From Alphaproteobacteria bacterium (GTDB lineage Bacteria; Pseudomonadota; Alphaproteobacteria; UBA828): DNA of 60,674 nucleotides. The notes beneath the pieces were generated by a model. The model ran no database searches. It worked only from the letters and a program-made list of their open reading frames with translations, and was not told the origin of the DNA. Below are positions 9,443 through 19,600 of this stretch, piece by piece; within the stretch, counting starts at the first letter, position 1, and every line of letters begins with the position of its first letter. A program made the translations under genes and the position numbers. Location of the stretch: the NCBI GenBank assembly GCA_011523425.1, contig WTGU01000042.1:1-60674 (forward strand), given 5' to 3'.

Positions 9443-11050
9443 TTACTCACCGAAGATATCACTCTTTAGCTTTTCATACTCTGGTGTGCCTATCGTTACT
9501 AACGGTGCGAGCACGTCGCGCATGAACGCCTGCTTCGATTCGCCAGAACGTGATAGTTTCAATTCGGTCCTTGCCGCCTGATGCACAGCTTGGGCGGCGG
9601 GTTTGAGGTCATCAGATGCTTGCTGATCCCCGGTGCGAGCCAGAGCGCCATCTCGGGCCGTTCGGATCGCGTCGAAGCGATCAGACTTACCGTTACTTTC
9701 GCAGAGTCTCGACAGTACATCGTCGGAAAGCAGCATGGATTCGATATTTCTGTACTCGGACATGACCCGAATGTCACCGGCTTTCTTGTCCTCGATCTCC
9801 TCTGCTGTTAAGGCATCCCTATCCCGAAAGCGCACAATTGATGTGCTGCTAACAATCTTCTTCAGGACAGGAAGAAGATCGCCCATACGCTTCTCCACTT
9901 TCGTCGCAGGGCCGACAGAGATGAAGAGAGTTCGCGGAAACTCTCGCGCGAATATTCTATTATAGCAAGACTCGTCAAGCGCTGAATCATCATCTTGAGT
10001 GGAACCCTCGCAGAGGACTATGCAGTCGGGTGCTAGAAGCCTTGACATGTCGTCCAAAGCCACGTCGTAGTGTCGCGACCAGAACTTGTGATCCGGATTC
10101 GACGGTTCGATGGTTTGTGGTTTGTCGTAATCTCGGGCCGCACCGCTCGGATGAAAGCCCATATCCAAAAAGACGACTTGTTCTGGGTGCTTGGCGCGAA
10201 TCTCTTGGGCCGTCCTCACCATTCCGATGGAATGAGTGGCGAGCCAAAGCTGAGAATTGCCTGGTATCAGGCGGTACAACTCCTTCAGAAGCTTACCTTG
10301 TATTTTTGTACTCAGATGTGCCTCCGGTTCGTCGACGCAATAGAGAGTATCGTTGAATGCGGTCTTGTTCACGGTGATATCTAGCAGCAGATCGAAAGCC
10401 GCTTTTTCTCCAGCGGATAGATTTTCGTAGAGGAAATTCCGCGATCTGCGCTTAGTGAATGTAAACGTACCAGTGTTGTGAACGGAAACGAGTGCGTCCA
10501 GCCGAATGTCTCCAAATGTTCTCTTCAAAGAGGATTGAAGATCACCTATTGCATCATTAATGATGTCGTCGGTCATCAAGCCCGGTGTCGTCACCTTGCT
10601 CAACAGATGCCAAATGATTCTCTGATAGTTATTCTGTACTGTTTGATCTGCATCAATTAACCGGCGGACTGAGTGTCTGTCCAGGACGTCTGGTTGCTGT
10701 TGAATCGTCCGGTCGAGGAAAGACGGATCATGCCTATACGCGGAACGAATATAAAGACTCTTCTTTCGGTCATCAGGAGAGGTGGGGTTGTCGCCATGAA
10801 ACTCCAAGCTCACTTCGTCGTCCTCTGCAACACCTTCTGATGTGGTCCGCCAGTAATATCTCTTCATTTCGTCATTCATTCCAAAAAAATAATCTACCTT
10901 GATGTTCCTCTGGAAGGCGTCGAACAGCGAGGACTTACCGCAGCCATTAGGTCCTAACAGGACAATGAGCTTCGCGTCGGAAGGCAGATTGTGGATCGTG
11001 AGATCGACGAAACGTTTGAAGCGGCAGATTCGAGCTGACTTTAGTCTCAA
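9443..11050 (-). CDS. AAA/ABC-type ATPase with C-terminal TOPRIM-like (DUF4435/OLD-like) region; defence candidate
   Basis: This 535-residue protein has an ABC/SMC-type ATPase: Walker A GPNGCGKSS (33-41), signature LSAGEK (211-216), Walker B LYCVDEPEAHL (237-247) and an H-loop ATHS (271-274). The C-terminal third has LCEGS (Glu348), FRDRD (Asp410, Asp412) and YRNIESMLL, the pattern of TOPRIM/DUF4435 nuclease domains in OLD-like proteins. It starts at a TTG preceded by GAGAGGA; no ATG is available because an in-frame TGA lies upstream. Three sampled 60-base lines contain 25-31 G+C, against 41 in a sampled neighbouring line, so it was probably acquired recently. OLD-like ATPase-nucleases often act in phage defence; that role is inferred. 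No partner gene is present. Confidence 0.8.
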   Translation of the reverse strand: MRLKSARICRFKRFVDLTIHNLPSDAKLIVLLGPNGCGKSSLFDAFQRNIKVDYFFGMNDEMKRYYWRTTSEGVAEDDEVSLEFHGDNPTSPDDRKKSLYIRSAYRHDPSFLDRTIQQQPDVLDRHSVRRLIDADQTVQNNYQRIIWHLLSKVTTPGLMTDDIINDAIGDLQSSLKRTFGDIRLDALVSVHNTGTFTFTKRRSRNFLYENLSAGEKAAFDLLLDITVNKTAFNDTLYCVDEPEAHLSTKIQGKLLKELYRLIPGNSQLWLATHSIGMVRTAQEIRAKHPEQVVFLDMGFHPSGAARDYDKPQTIEPSNPDHKFWSRHYDVALDDMSRLLAPDCIVLCEGSTQDDDSALDESCYNRIFAREFPRTLFISVGPATKVEKRMGDLLPVLKKIVSSTSIVRFRDRDALTAEEIEDKKAGDIRVMSEYRNIESMLLSDDVLSRLCESNGKSDRFDAIRTARDGALARTGDQQASDDLKPAAQAVHQAARTELKLSRSGESKQAFMRDVLAPLVTIGTPEYEKLKSDIFGE

Positions 11051-11119
11051 TGGAACGTCCTCTCATGCAGTTGAAATAGGAGACCACACGTAGGGGCTTT
11101 ACTGCGAAGCAGAGAGGGA

Positions 11120-12787
11120 TCAGATCGGGTATTCGATCGTCCCGAGGCGGGCCGAGAGCTTCATGTTCTCGCCATAGTCGATGGGCACGCCGATCACCGC
11201 GGGGCCCGGCTGGGCGAAGGCCTCCTCCAGGGCCGGGCCGAGCTCGCCCGCGCTCTCGATGGTCCGCCCCCAGGCGCCGTAGGACCGGGCCCAGAGCGCG
11301 AGGTCCGGGTTCGTGAACGAGAGGTCGAAGTGGCGGCCGTCGAAGGCGTTCCGCTGCTTCCACTCGATCAGCCCGTAGGCGCCGTCCATCCAGATCATGG
11401 CGACGACGTTGAGCTTGCGCCTGACCGCGGTCTCCATGTCTTGGGCGTTCATGAAGAAGCCCGCGTCGCCGTTGATCGAGAGGACGCGGCGGTCGGGCAG
11501 CGCGATCTTGGCCCCGAGCGAGCCGGGGAAGGCGAAGCCCATGGTGCAGAAGCCGTTGGAGATGAGGCAGGTGTTGGCCTCGTCGCACTGGTAGTAGCGG
11601 GCGATCCACATCTTGTGGGCGCCGACGTCGGAGAGCAGCACGTCGTCGGGCCCCATGAACGCGCGCACGTCGTAAAGCACCTTCTGCGGGCGCATGGGGA
11701 AGTGGCTGCTGCCCCGCTCCGCCGTGAGGTCGTCGTGGATGGTGGTGCGCAGCGCCTGCCGCTCGTCGATGTCGAAGAGCGGCAGGCGGGCGCCGCCCTC
11801 TGCGGCGCGTCGCTCGATCTCCTCGTTGATCTGCCACAGCGCATCGGCGATGTCGCCGGCTACGTCGACCTCGACCTGATAGTCGCCGTCCACCTCCGCC
11901 GGCCAGAAGTCGACGTGGACGATGGTCTTCTCCGCCCCGCGGTTCCAGAAGGCGGGCGAGTACTCCACCAGGTCGTAGCCGACCGAGACGATCACGTCGG
12001 CCTCGCGCAGCGCCGCGATGATGTGGTCCTTGCCCTGCAGGCCCACGGTGAAGAGGCAGTGCGCGTCGCTCCTCGGCACGGCGCCTTTGCCCATGAAGGT
12101 GTTGACGACGCCGATACCGCTGAGCGCCGCGAGCCGTCTGAGCTGGGTCGAGGCGCGTTTGCGGATGGCGCCGTTGCCGGCCAGGATCAGCGGGCTCCTG
12201 GCGCCCACGATCGCATCCACCGCGCGCGCCACCGCCTTGTAGTCGGCGCCGGGGCGGCGGGTCTTGATCGGCGCGATCGGCGCGCCCGCCGCCTCGTGCT
12301 CGGCGATGTCCTCCGGCAGCTCGATCAGCACCGCGCCGGGCTTCTCGGCCTCGGCGACCTTGAAGGCCTTGCGCACGATCTCGGGGATGTTGTCCGGCTG
12401 GTGCACCGTCTGCGCCCACTTGGTGATGGGGCGGAACATGGAGACCGAGTCCATGTTCTGGTGGCTCTCCTTGTGCAGCCGCTGGGTGCCGGCCTGGCCG
12501 ATGAGGCAGACCACGGGCGCGCGGTCCATGTTGGCGTCGGCGACGCCGGTCACGAGATTGGTGGCACCGGGGCCGAGGGTGCCGAGGCAGACGCCGGCCT
12601 TGCCTGTCAGCCGGCCGTAGACGTCGGCCATGAAGGCCGCCGCCTGCTCGTGGCGGCAGAGGACGAAGTCGATGTCGCTCTCCATCAGCGACATCATCAC
12701 GTCGGCGTTCTCCTCGCCGGGAATGCCGAAGATGTGGGTCACGCCCTCGGTTTCGAGGCACCTAACCAGAAGATCGGACGCTTTCAT
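11120..12787 (-). CDS. Acetolactate synthase large-subunit-type ThDP enzyme
   Basis: This 555-residue thiamine diphosphate enzyme resembles the AlsS/IlvB group, which condenses pyruvate to acetolactate. It has GIPGEENAD near the N-terminus, the catalytic Glu47 in RHEQAAAF, a central FAD or nucleotide domain, and the ThDP-Mg motif starting NGDAGFFMN, with the usual second Gly of GDG replaced by Ala. It ends at EYPI. No regulatory subunit gene (ilvN) follows, which favours a catabolic or stand-alone enzyme over branched-chain synthesis. Other ThDP decarboxylases of the superfamily are possible. It is transcribed toward the AT-rich ATPase gene. Confidence 0.85.
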   Translation of the reverse strand: MKASDLLVRCLETEGVTHIFGIPGEENADVMMSLMESDIDFVLCRHEQAAAFMADVYGRLTGKAGVCLGTLGPGATNLVTGVADANMDRAPVVCLIGQAGTQRLHKESHQNMDSVSMFRPITKWAQTVHQPDNIPEIVRKAFKVAEAEKPGAVLIELPEDIAEHEAAGAPIAPIKTRRPGADYKAVARAVDAIVGARSPLILAGNGAIRKRASTQLRRLAALSGIGVVNTFMGKGAVPRSDAHCLFTVGLQGKDHIIAALREADVIVSVGYDLVEYSPAFWNRGAEKTIVHVDFWPAEVDGDYQVEVDVAGDIADALWQINEEIERRAAEGGARLPLFDIDERQALRTTIHDDLTAERGSSHFPMRPQKVLYDVRAFMGPDDVLLSDVGAHKMWIARYYQCDEANTCLISNGFCTMGFAFPGSLGAKIALPDRRVLSINGDAGFFMNAQDMETAVRRKLNVVAMIWMDGAYGLIEWKQRNAFDGRHFDLSFTNPDLALWARSYGAWGRTIESAGELGPALEEAFAQPGPAVIGVPIDYGENMKLSARLGTIEYPI

Positions 12788-12962
12788 GGAGCCCCCATAG
12801 GCGGATCAGCGCCGCCGTTGCACCAGCCCGTGCATGCAATACGCGGCGCACGATGCGGCCGGGGCGCCCCTTAGTCAACGCGCCCGCCCGGCGGATCACG
12901 CCCCTGTTTGAAGAGTTGAAGGACCGTGGCGGGCCCGAGTACTGAATGTCAGGCCGCGCGTC

Positions 12963-15380
12963 CTAACCCGGCGCGTCCTCGCCCGAGGCGCTGCCCGCAT
13001 CCTCCGGCCCGTCGCTGGTCCCGCTGCCCCGCTCGCGCGGCGTGCGTGCGTGCGGCCCGGCCCGTCTCTGCCGTTCGTCCCCCGGCGGCGGAGAGGGCGG
13101 GGTCGAGGCGGGGGCGTCGGCGCTCCCCCGCGCGTCTTCGATGACCACGCGCGCGGCCGGCGCCCGGCCCTGCTTGTCCTCGCCGAAGTAGATCTGCGTG
13201 TGGGGGAAGGGGATCTCGATGCCGCGGGCGTCGAAGGCCGCCTTGAGCCGGCGGTTGTACTCCCGCCCGGTGGCCCACTGGGTGAGTGGCTTGGTCTTCA
13301 GCCGGGCGCGGACGATGACCGCGGAATCGCCGAAGCTGTTGAGCCCCATGATCTCCAGCGGCTCCAGCATGTTGGGGCCGAAGTCGGGGTCCTGCTGCAT
13401 CTCCGCGCCAACCTCGCGCATGACCGCCACCACCTCGTCGTAGTCCTCGCGGTAGGCGACCCCCATGTCGATCAGGTAGTAGGAGAAGTCCTTGGTCATG
13501 TTGGAGACCGAGCCGACCGCGCTGAACGGCACCGTGTGCACGTGCCCCTGCAGGTCCCGCAGCCGGATCGTGCGAACGGTGATCGCCTCCACCGTGCCGG
13601 TGTGGCCGCCGGCGGTCACCACGTCGCCCACGGCGACGCTGTCCTCCAGCAGGATGAAGAGCCCCGTGATGATGTCCTTCACCAGGGTCTGCGCGCCGAA
13701 GCCGATGGCGAGGCCGGCCACGCCCACGCCGGCCAGCACCGGCGCGATGTCGATGCCGATCTCGGAGAGGATCATCAGCGCCGCGATCACGCCGACGACG
13801 ACGCGGAGCGCGTTGCGGGCGAGCGGCAGCAGCGTCCGCGCGCGCTGGCTGCGCTCCACCTGCTCGCCCGTCTCGTCGGTCGCGCTCAGGTAGCGGTCGA
13901 CCAGGGTCGTCACCACTTCCAGCACGAGCGCCGCGATGACGGCGATGGCGACGATCGACGCCAGCGTGGCGATCACGGCGGTGCCCGTCTCGCTCGCGAG
14001 CCAGGTGAAGATGTCGGCGTTCCACGCCTCGAGGATCAGGCAGAGGCCGAGCAGCAGGATCACCGCCTGCGCCGCGCCGCGCGCGACCGGCAGGTAGCGG
14101 TTGACCCGCGCCTGCAGCCCCGGATAGCGCTCGCGAAGCTCGGTGCGGATGCGGAACCCGCGCTCCATGGCGCGGCGGATGCCGGCGAAGCCGAAGCCCG
14201 TGGCCCAGGCGATGACGAGCGTCGCCGCACTCCCCTTGACCAGGAAGAGGAAGCCGTCCAGCCCGTCGGCCGCGGCGAGCAGCCCGCCGGCGACGACGTA
14301 GAGGATGGCCGGGATGTGCCAGAAGTCCGCGAGCTTGCCGAGGAGCGCGAAGACCCGGAGATGCGCCCGCCCGCCGTGCGCGCGCCCGGTCTCGTGCAGC
14401 CAGCGCGCGAGCGGCGCGCGGTTCTGCAGGATGAAGGTGATGAGCAGCCCGACCAGGAGGATGCCGAGCAGGCGGATCAGCGCCGCGTAGCCGCTCTCCG
14501 GCAGGCCGAGGAGGAGCCCAGCTTGGCAGAGGATGTAGCCGTAGGCGCCGATGTTCACGAGCCGCCGCCACCAGATCGAGCAGTAGGCGGCGTTCACGTC
14601 CGAGAGCGGCGCAAGGCGAAGCTGCGGCGCGTAGGGCGCCAGCACGAGCGTGCCGGCCGCCTTGGCCAGGCTCGCGATCAGGTGGGCGTTGATGATCGCG
14701 AGCGCGATCACGCGTACCGTCTCGCCCGGCTCGATGAGGGTGACCGCGCCGTAGCCCGCGCCGGCCGCGACCAGATTGGGCGCCAGCCTGAGCGCCGCGT
14801 GGTAGAGCAGGAGCGGCGGCTGCAGCCAGGGGGAGGGCTTCTCGCGCCGCTCCAGCCGGCGGCGGGGCACGGTGAGCGCGTAGAAGGCGGCAAGCCCGGC
14901 GATGACGCCCGCGGCGACGCTCGCGAGCAGCCGGCCGAAGGCGACGAGCCAGTCGTTGCGCTCGTCGGGCTCGCCGCCGTGCTCGACCACCCAGGCGATC
15001 GCATCGGGGATGTCGGCGATCGCGCCCGCGAGCTCGACGATATGCGTGCCGAGGACGGCGACGCCGTCGGAGATCGCCCGCATCGCGGACGCCTCCTCCG
15101 CGCTATCGCCTTCGTCCGCCGTCTGCTGGGCCGCGATCGCCGTCTTGAGATCGGCGATGAAGCGCTCGCGGCTCTCGGGCGATTCGAGGGTCTCGACCAG
15201 CCGCTCGAGCTCGCCCGCGTCGACCGTGCCGTCCGTCGCCGCAGGCTCCTGCGCCAGCGCCGGCGCGCTCAGCATCAGCCAGAGGGCCGCGAGAAGCAGC
15301 GCCGCCGAGCACCCGAAGGCGGCGCGAACCGGCGGCCCCTGGACACCCGGCCAAAGCGCATGCCAGAGTGCCGCCGCCAT
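12963..15380 (-). CDS. Large MscS-family mechanosensitive ion channel
   Basis: This channel of about 805 residues is predicted to release solutes on hypo-osmotic shock. The N-terminus has a signal peptide ending APALAQ, then a periplasmic region (residues about 45-140) with helical character, many transmembrane segments, and a classic MscS core: the glycine/alanine-rich pore helix ([17 protein letters not shown]), the beta domain ([14 protein letters not shown]) and the cytosolic vestibule ending [10 protein letters not shown]. The C-terminal 70 residues are a low-complexity Pro/Arg/Glu tail. Start at 15380 has AGGTG upstream; an ATG at 15404 without a ribosome site would overlap arsC. The architecture resembles YbiO/MscM-type channels. 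Confidence 0.88.
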   Translation of the reverse strand: MAAALWHALWPGVQGPPVRAAFGCSAALLLAALWLMLSAPALAQEPAATDGTVDAGELERLVETLESPESRERFIADLKTAIAAQQTADEGDSAEEASAMRAISDGVAVLGTHIVELAGAIADIPDAIAWVVEHGGEPDERNDWLVAFGRLLASVAAGVIAGLAAFYALTVPRRRLERREKPSPWLQPPLLLYHAALRLAPNLVAAGAGYGAVTLIEPGETVRVIALAIINAHLIASLAKAAGTLVLAPYAPQLRLAPLSDVNAAYCSIWWRRLVNIGAYGYILCQAGLLLGLPESGYAALIRLLGILLVGLLITFILQNRAPLARWLHETGRAHGGRAHLRVFALLGKLADFWHIPAILYVVAGGLLAAADGLDGFLFLVKGSAATLVIAWATGFGFAGIRRAMERGFRIRTELRERYPGLQARVNRYLPVARGAAQAVILLLGLCLILEAWNADIFTWLASETGTAVIATLASIVAIAVIAALVLEVVTTLVDRYLSATDETGEQVERSQRARTLLPLARNALRVVVGVIAALMILSEIGIDIAPVLAGVGVAGLAIGFGAQTLVKDIITGLFILLEDSVAVGDVVTAGGHTGTVEAITVRTIRLRDLQGHVHTVPFSAVGSVSNMTKDFSYYLIDMGVAYREDYDEVVAVMREVGAEMQQDPDFGPNMLEPLEIMGLNSFGDSAVIVRARLKTKPLTQWATGREYNRRLKAAFDARGIEIPFPHTQIYFGEDKQGRAPAARVVIEDARGSADAPASTPPSPPPGDERQRRAGPHARTPRERGSGTSDGPEDAGSASGEDAPG

Positions 15381-15402
15381 GCGATGCACCTGGAGGGACG
15401 AC

Positions 15403-15750
15403 ATGGCGGTGACTATTTACCACAACCCGCGCTGCTCCAAGTCCCGTCAGGCATTGCAGCTTCTGCGCGAGCGGGGCGTCGAGCCGGTGATCGTGGAGTA
15501 TCTGAAGACGCCGCCCGGTGCGCGCGAGATCGACGGCCTGCTGCAAAAGCTCGGGATGGAGCCGCGCGCCCTCATGCGCGCGAAGGAGGCCGCCTACCGC
15601 GAGGCCGGCATGGCGGACGAGAGCCTCTCCCGCCGGGCGCTGCTGGACCTCATGGCGCAGAACCCCATCGTGATCGAGCGGCCGATCGTGGTGAGCGGCG
15701 ACCGCGCGGCCCTCGGCCGGCCGCCCGAGAACGTGCTCACCGTCCTCTAG
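15403..15750 (+). CDS. arsC: ArsC/Spx-like glutaredoxin-type arsenate reductase
   Basis: This 115-residue protein has the thioredoxin-like ArsC fold. The catalytic Cys lies in NPRCSKSRQ, close to the N-terminus, and the RPIVV segment precedes the C-terminal PPENVL typical of glutaredoxin-coupled ArsC. It reduces arsenate to arsenite, or is a general ArsC-like reductase (YffB type), which is equally plausible because no ars regulator or arsenite pump is present. A GGAGGG ribosome site precedes the ATG. Its start is 22 bp from the divergent MscS gene, so the two promoters must overlap the opposing coding sequences. Confidence 0.88.
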   Translation: MAVTIYHNPRCSKSRQALQLLRERGVEPVIVEYLKTPPGAREIDGLLQKLGMEPRALMRAKEAAYREAGMADESLSRRALLDLMAQNPIVIERPIVVSGDRAALGRPPENVLTVL

Positions 15751-15767
15751 CCTCCCACGCTCAGCCC

Positions 15768-16727
15768 GTGGACCTTCCGGTCGTCTTTCACCCGGACTAC
15801 ACGGTCCCGCTGCCGCCCGGCCACCGCTTTCCGATCGGCAAGTTCGGGCGCATCAGGGACGTGCTGCTGGAGGACGGCGTGATCCCGCCGGAGAGCCTGG
15901 TGGAGCCCGCGCCCGCATCCCGCGCCTGGCTCACGCTCGCCCACGACGAGCCCTACGTCGACGCGGTGCTGGCGCTTGCGCTCGACCGCCGCGCCGTCCG
16001 CCGCCTCGGGCTGCCGCTGTCGGACGCGCTGGTCCGGCGCGGCCGCGCCGCCGTCGGCGGCACCGTGCTCACGGGCCGGCTCGCGCTCGAGCGCGGGCTC
16101 GCCTGCAATACCGCCGGGGGCAGCCACCATGCCTTCGCCGGTCACGGCGCCGGCTTCTGCCTCTTCAACGACGTCGCCGTCGCCATCCGCGTGTTGCGGC
16201 GCGAAGGGCTGATCGACCGCGCGCTGGTGGTCGATCTCGACGTCCACCAGGGCGACGGCACCGCCGCGATCTTCCGCGCGGAGCCGGAGACCTTCACCTT
16301 CTCGCTCCACTGCGAGGCCAACTATCCGCCGGCCAAGGAGACGGGCGATCTCGACATCGGCGTGCCCCCCGGCACCGGCGATGCGGTCTATCAGGCGGTG
16401 CTGGAGACCCACCTGCCGGGCGTCCTCGCGCGCCACCGGCCGGACATCGTGTTCTACAATGCCGGTGTCGATCCCCACGCGGAGGACAAGCTCGGCCGGC
16501 TCGCCCTCGGCGACGAGGGGCTCGCCCGGCGCGACCGCTACGTGATCGAGACCTGCCGCGTCGCCGGCGTGCCCGTGGCCTGCGTGGTGGGCGGCGGCTA
16601 TGCCGACGACCTCGATCGCCTCGCGCGCCGGCATACGAGCGTCCATCGGGCCGCCGCCGCGGTGGTGCGAGAGGCGCGAGCGGCGGCGGGCCGGGTGCGG
16701 GTGCGTGTTGCGGGAGGGAGCCGATGA
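15768..16727 (+). CDS. Histone deacetylase family (acetoin utilisation / polyamine deacetylase-like) protein
   Basis: This 319-residue Zn-dependent deacetylase of the arginase-deacetylase fold shows His120-His121 in GGSHHAF, zinc ligands Asp158 and His160 in [10 protein letters not shown], Asp235 in [13 protein letters not shown], and the GGGY segment at 275-278. The GTG start at 15768 gives [11 protein letters not shown]. Bacterial members deacetylate acetylpolyamines or other small amides rather than histones; the substrate is unknown. It ends with an ATGA overlap on the next gene, so the two are translationally coupled. Confidence 0.88.
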   Translation: MDLPVVFHPDYTVPLPPGHRFPIGKFGRIRDVLLEDGVIPPESLVEPAPASRAWLTLAHDEPYVDAVLALALDRRAVRRLGLPLSDALVRRGRAAVGGTVLTGRLALERGLACNTAGGSHHAFAGHGAGFCLFNDVAVAIRVLRREGLIDRALVVDLDVHQGDGTAAIFRAEPETFTFSLHCEANYPPAKETGDLDIGVPPGTGDAVYQAVLETHLPGVLARHRPDIVFYNAGVDPHAEDKLGRLALGDEGLARRDRYVIETCRVAGVPVACVVGGGYADDLDRLARRHTSVHRAAAAVVREARAAAGRVRVRVAGGSR

Positions 16728-17755
16728 AGGCGGCGGTGATCCACGGCTACGGCGAGGCGTTCGACACCATCGTCCACGAGGACGTGCAGACGCCGGCGGC
16801 CGGCCCCGGCGAGCTTCTGATCGAGGTCCACGCCTGCGGCGTGAACCATTGCGATACCGACCTGCGCAAGGGCCTCTTCGGCGTGGACAGCCCCATGCCG
16901 CACGTCATGGGGGTGGACGCCGCCGGCACCGTCGCCGACGCGGGCGCCGGCGTGACGGCGTTCGCCGAGGGCGACCGGGTCGCGCCTCACTTCATGCTGA
17001 GCTGCGGTGCCTGCGCCCACTGCCGCGACGGCGCCGAGAACCTCTGCGAGGCCGCGGGCGTGCTCGGGGTTACCCAGTGGGGCGGCTACGCGGAGTACGT
17101 GAGGGTGCGCCACGACCATGTCGTGCGGCTTCCCGACGCGCTCAGTTTCGAGGACGCGGTGGCCGGCCAGATCCCCTTCGCCACCGCCTGGGAGGCGCTG
17201 ATCGAGGAGATCGGGCTGCGCGCCGGCGAGACGGTGCTGATCACCGCCGCCGGCGGCGGCGTCGGCTCCGCGGCGGTGCAGATCGCCACGCTCGCGGGCG
17301 CGCGGGTGATCGCCGCCGCAGGCTCGGAGGAGAAGCTGGAGAAGGCGCGCGCCCTCGGCGCCGACGCCGGCATCGACTACACGAAGCGCGATATCGGCGC
17401 GGAAGCCCGGCGGCTCACCGATGGCCGTGGCGTCGATGCGGCGCTGGAGATGACCGGCGGCGCGATCCTCGTCGGCGCGATCGACGCGCTGGCCGCGGGC
17501 GGCCGCCTCGCCACCATCGGCGCTCATGGCGGCGAGCGGGTGGAGATCGACTTCATCGAGCTCTTCCGCAAGCATGTCTCGGTGCACGGCTGCGGCCGCT
17601 CCACCAAGGCCCATGTCGAGCGGGTGCTCGGTCTGATGGCCGAGGGCCATCTCACGCCGGTGATTCACCGCACCTTCCCGCTCCGCGAGGCGCCGGCGGC
17701 CCATGCGCTGATGGAGAGCCGCAACTTCTTCGGCCGCATGATCATGCGGCCCTGA
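16724..17755 (+). CDS. Medium-chain alcohol dehydrogenase / quinone oxidoreductase with structural zinc
   Basis: This 343-residue NAD(P)-dependent MDR enzyme has Cys94, Cys97, Cys100 and Cys108 (CGACAHC...C), the structural zinc lobe. The Rossmann motif [12 protein letters not shown] is normal. At the catalytic site Cys43 is present in NHCDTD, but the usual GHE motif reads HVMGVD, as in quinone-oxidoreductase-like members, so a catalytic zinc may be absent or bound differently. It overlaps the deacetylase gene by four bases and is followed by plsY after 14 bp. The substrate is unknown. Confidence 0.85.
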   Translation: MKAAVIHGYGEAFDTIVHEDVQTPAAGPGELLIEVHACGVNHCDTDLRKGLFGVDSPMPHVMGVDAAGTVADAGAGVTAFAEGDRVAPHFMLSCGACAHCRDGAENLCEAAGVLGVTQWGGYAEYVRVRHDHVVRLPDALSFEDAVAGQIPFATAWEALIEEIGLRAGETVLITAAGGGVGSAAVQIATLAGARVIAAAGSEEKLEKARALGADAGIDYTKRDIGAEARRLTDGRGVDAALEMTGGAILVGAIDALAAGGRLATIGAHGGERVEIDFIELFRKHVSVHGCGRSTKAHVERVLGLMAEGHLTPVIHRTFPLREAPAAHALMESRNFFGRMIMRP

Positions 17756-17769
17756 GCCGCCCGGTCTCG

Positions 17770-18429
17770 GTGCCCGACCCGCTCGGCAACTTCGCCTTCA
17801 CCTGGCCCTTCTACGCAGGCGGGGTCATCGCCTACCTGATCGGCGCGCTGCCGATGGGGCTGATCGTCGCGCGCCTCTTCCGCCTCGGCGACCCGAGGCG
17901 CATCGGCTCCGGCAATATCGGGGCCACCAACGTGCTGCGCACCGGCAGCAAGGCGGCGGCGGCGCTCACCCTCGTTCTCGACGGCGGCAAGGGCGCCGTG
18001 GCCGTCGTCATCGCCCAGCGCTTCGGCCCCGACATGGCGGTGATCGCCGCCGGCGCCGCGGTCGTGGGCCACGTCGCCCCGGTCTGGCTGCTCTTCAGGG
18101 GCGGCAAGGGCGTCGCCACGACGCTCGGCGTGCTCCTCGCCATCGCCTGGCCGGTGGGCCTCGTCGCCTGCGGCCTCTGGCTCGCCGTCGCCGGCCTCTT
18201 CCGCTACTCGTCGCTGGCGGCGCTGGTCGCAATCGGCGCGGCGCCGGGCTTCGCGCTCCTCTTCGAGGCGCCGCAGATCGCCTGGCTGGCGGGCTTTCTC
18301 GCGGTCCTGGTGACGCTCCGCCACGCCGGCAACATCGTGCGGCTCGCGCGCGGCCGCGAGCCCAGGATCGGCCTCGGCGGCCGGAGCGCCGCGGCCGGGG
18401 CTCCGGCAGACCCCCCGGCGGACCGGTGA
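17770..18429 (+). CDS. plsY: Acyl-phosphate:glycerol-3-phosphate acyltransferase
   Basis: This 219-residue integral membrane acyltransferase makes lysophosphatidate from acyl phosphate and glycerol-3-phosphate, the first step of phospholipid synthesis. The PlsY motifs are clear: GSGNIGATNVLR, GHVAPVW and FRGGKGVAT, spread over about five hydrophobic segments. It starts at a GTG (17770). Its stop overlaps the dprA start as GTGA. The plsY-dprA-topA-rnr order is a hallmark of alphaproteobacteria, although the pyrC usually found just upstream is absent. Confidence 0.95.
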   Translation: MPDPLGNFAFTWPFYAGGVIAYLIGALPMGLIVARLFRLGDPRRIGSGNIGATNVLRTGSKAAAALTLVLDGGKGAVAVVIAQRFGPDMAVIAAGAAVVGHVAPVWLLFRGGKGVATTLGVLLAIAWPVGLVACGLWLAVAGLFRYSSLAALVAIGAAPGFALLFEAPQIAWLAGFLAVLVTLRHAGNIVRLARGREPRIGLGGRSAAAGAPADPPADR

Positions 18430-19565
18430 CGGGCGCCGGCACCCGCGCGCTCACCGAGGGCGAGCGCCTCGACTGGCTGCGCCTCGCCCGCAGCGAGAAT
18501 GTCGGGCCGATCACATTCTTCGCCCTGCTCGCCCGCTTCGGCTCGCCCGGCGCCGTGCTCGACGCGCTGCCGGGGCTCGCGCGGCGCGGCGGCCGCCGGC
18601 GCCCGGTCAAGGTCTGCTCGCGCGCGGCTGCAGAGCGCGAGATGGAGGCGCTCGCCCAGCTCGGCGGGTCGATGATCGCGCTGGGCGAGCCGGCCTACCC
18701 GCCGGTGCTCGCCGCCATCGCCGATCCGCCGCCGGTGCTCAGCCTGCGCGGCCGCGCCGGGCTGCTTGCGCGCGACTCCGTCGCCATCGTCGGTGCGCGC
18801 AACGCGTCCGCCGGCGGGCTGCACCTCGCCGAGCGGCTGGCGGCGGATCTGGGCGCCGCCAAGCTCGTGGTGGTCTCCGGCATGGCGCGCGGCATCGACG
18901 CGCGCGCGCATGTCGGCGCGCTCGCCACCGGCACGGTGGCGGTGATGGGCGGCGGAGTCGATGTTGCCTATCCGAAGCAGAACCGACAGCTCTACGAGCG
19001 GCTGCTGGAGGAGGCTGCGGTGATCGCCGAGGCCCCTCTCGGCACCGTGCCCATGGGGCGCCACTTCCCGCGCCGCAACCGCATCATCGCAGGCCTCTGC
19101 CGCGCCGTGGTCGTAGTCGAAGGGGCGGCCCGCTCGGGCTCGCTGATCACGGCGCGGCTCGCGCTGGAGCAGGGCCGCGAGGTGCTGGCGGTGCCCGGCT
19201 CGCCGCTCGACCCGCGCTCGGCCGGCCCCAACCGCCTGCTTCGGCAGGGCGCGACGCTGGTGGAGAGTGCCGCAGACGTGCTCGATGCGCTGGCAGACGG
19301 CCGCCCCCGGGTGCTCGACGAGCCGCGACGGGACTGGCCCGGCGCCGCCCGATCCGACCCGCCGGAGGAGGAGGACGCGCCGGCCGGCGCCCGCGAGACC
19401 GTGACCTCGCTGCTGGGCCCGAGCCCCGTGCCGGTGGACCTCCTCGTGCGCGAGAGCCGGTTGACACCCGCGACGGTGGCGACCATTTTGCTGGAGCTTG
19501 AGTTGGCGGGACGCTTGGAGCGGCAGCCGGGCAACCGCGTCTCACTCTCCCGGCCGGCGGCGTAG
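18426..19565 (+). CDS. dprA: DNA processing protein DprA
   Basis: This 379-residue DprA/Smf protein loads RecA on incoming single-stranded DNA during natural transformation. An N-terminal helical region (ENVGPITFFALL), the Rossmann-like core with VAIVGARNAS, VSGMARGIDARAH and FPRRNRIIAGL, and a C-terminal winged-helix DML1-like domain (VDLLVRESRLTPATV) are visible. It begins at a GTG overlapping the plsY stop, so it is translationally coupled. Confidence 0.95.
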   Translation: MTGAGTRALTEGERLDWLRLARSENVGPITFFALLARFGSPGAVLDALPGLARRGGRRRPVKVCSRAAAEREMEALAQLGGSMIALGEPAYPPVLAAIADPPPVLSLRGRAGLLARDSVAIVGARNASAGGLHLAERLAADLGAAKLVVVSGMARGIDARAHVGALATGTVAVMGGGVDVAYPKQNRQLYERLLEEAAVIAEAPLGTVPMGRHFPRRNRIIAGLCRAVVVVEGAARSGSLITARLALEQGREVLAVPGSPLDPRSAGPNRLLRQGATLVESAADVLDALADGRPRVLDEPRRDWPGAARSDPPEEEDAPAGARETVTSLLGPSPVPVDLLVRESRLTPATVATILLELELAGRLERQPGNRVSLSRPAA

Positions 19566-19600
19566 CACCGCCCATCGGCGCTGCCAGCGGTCGTTGCGGA

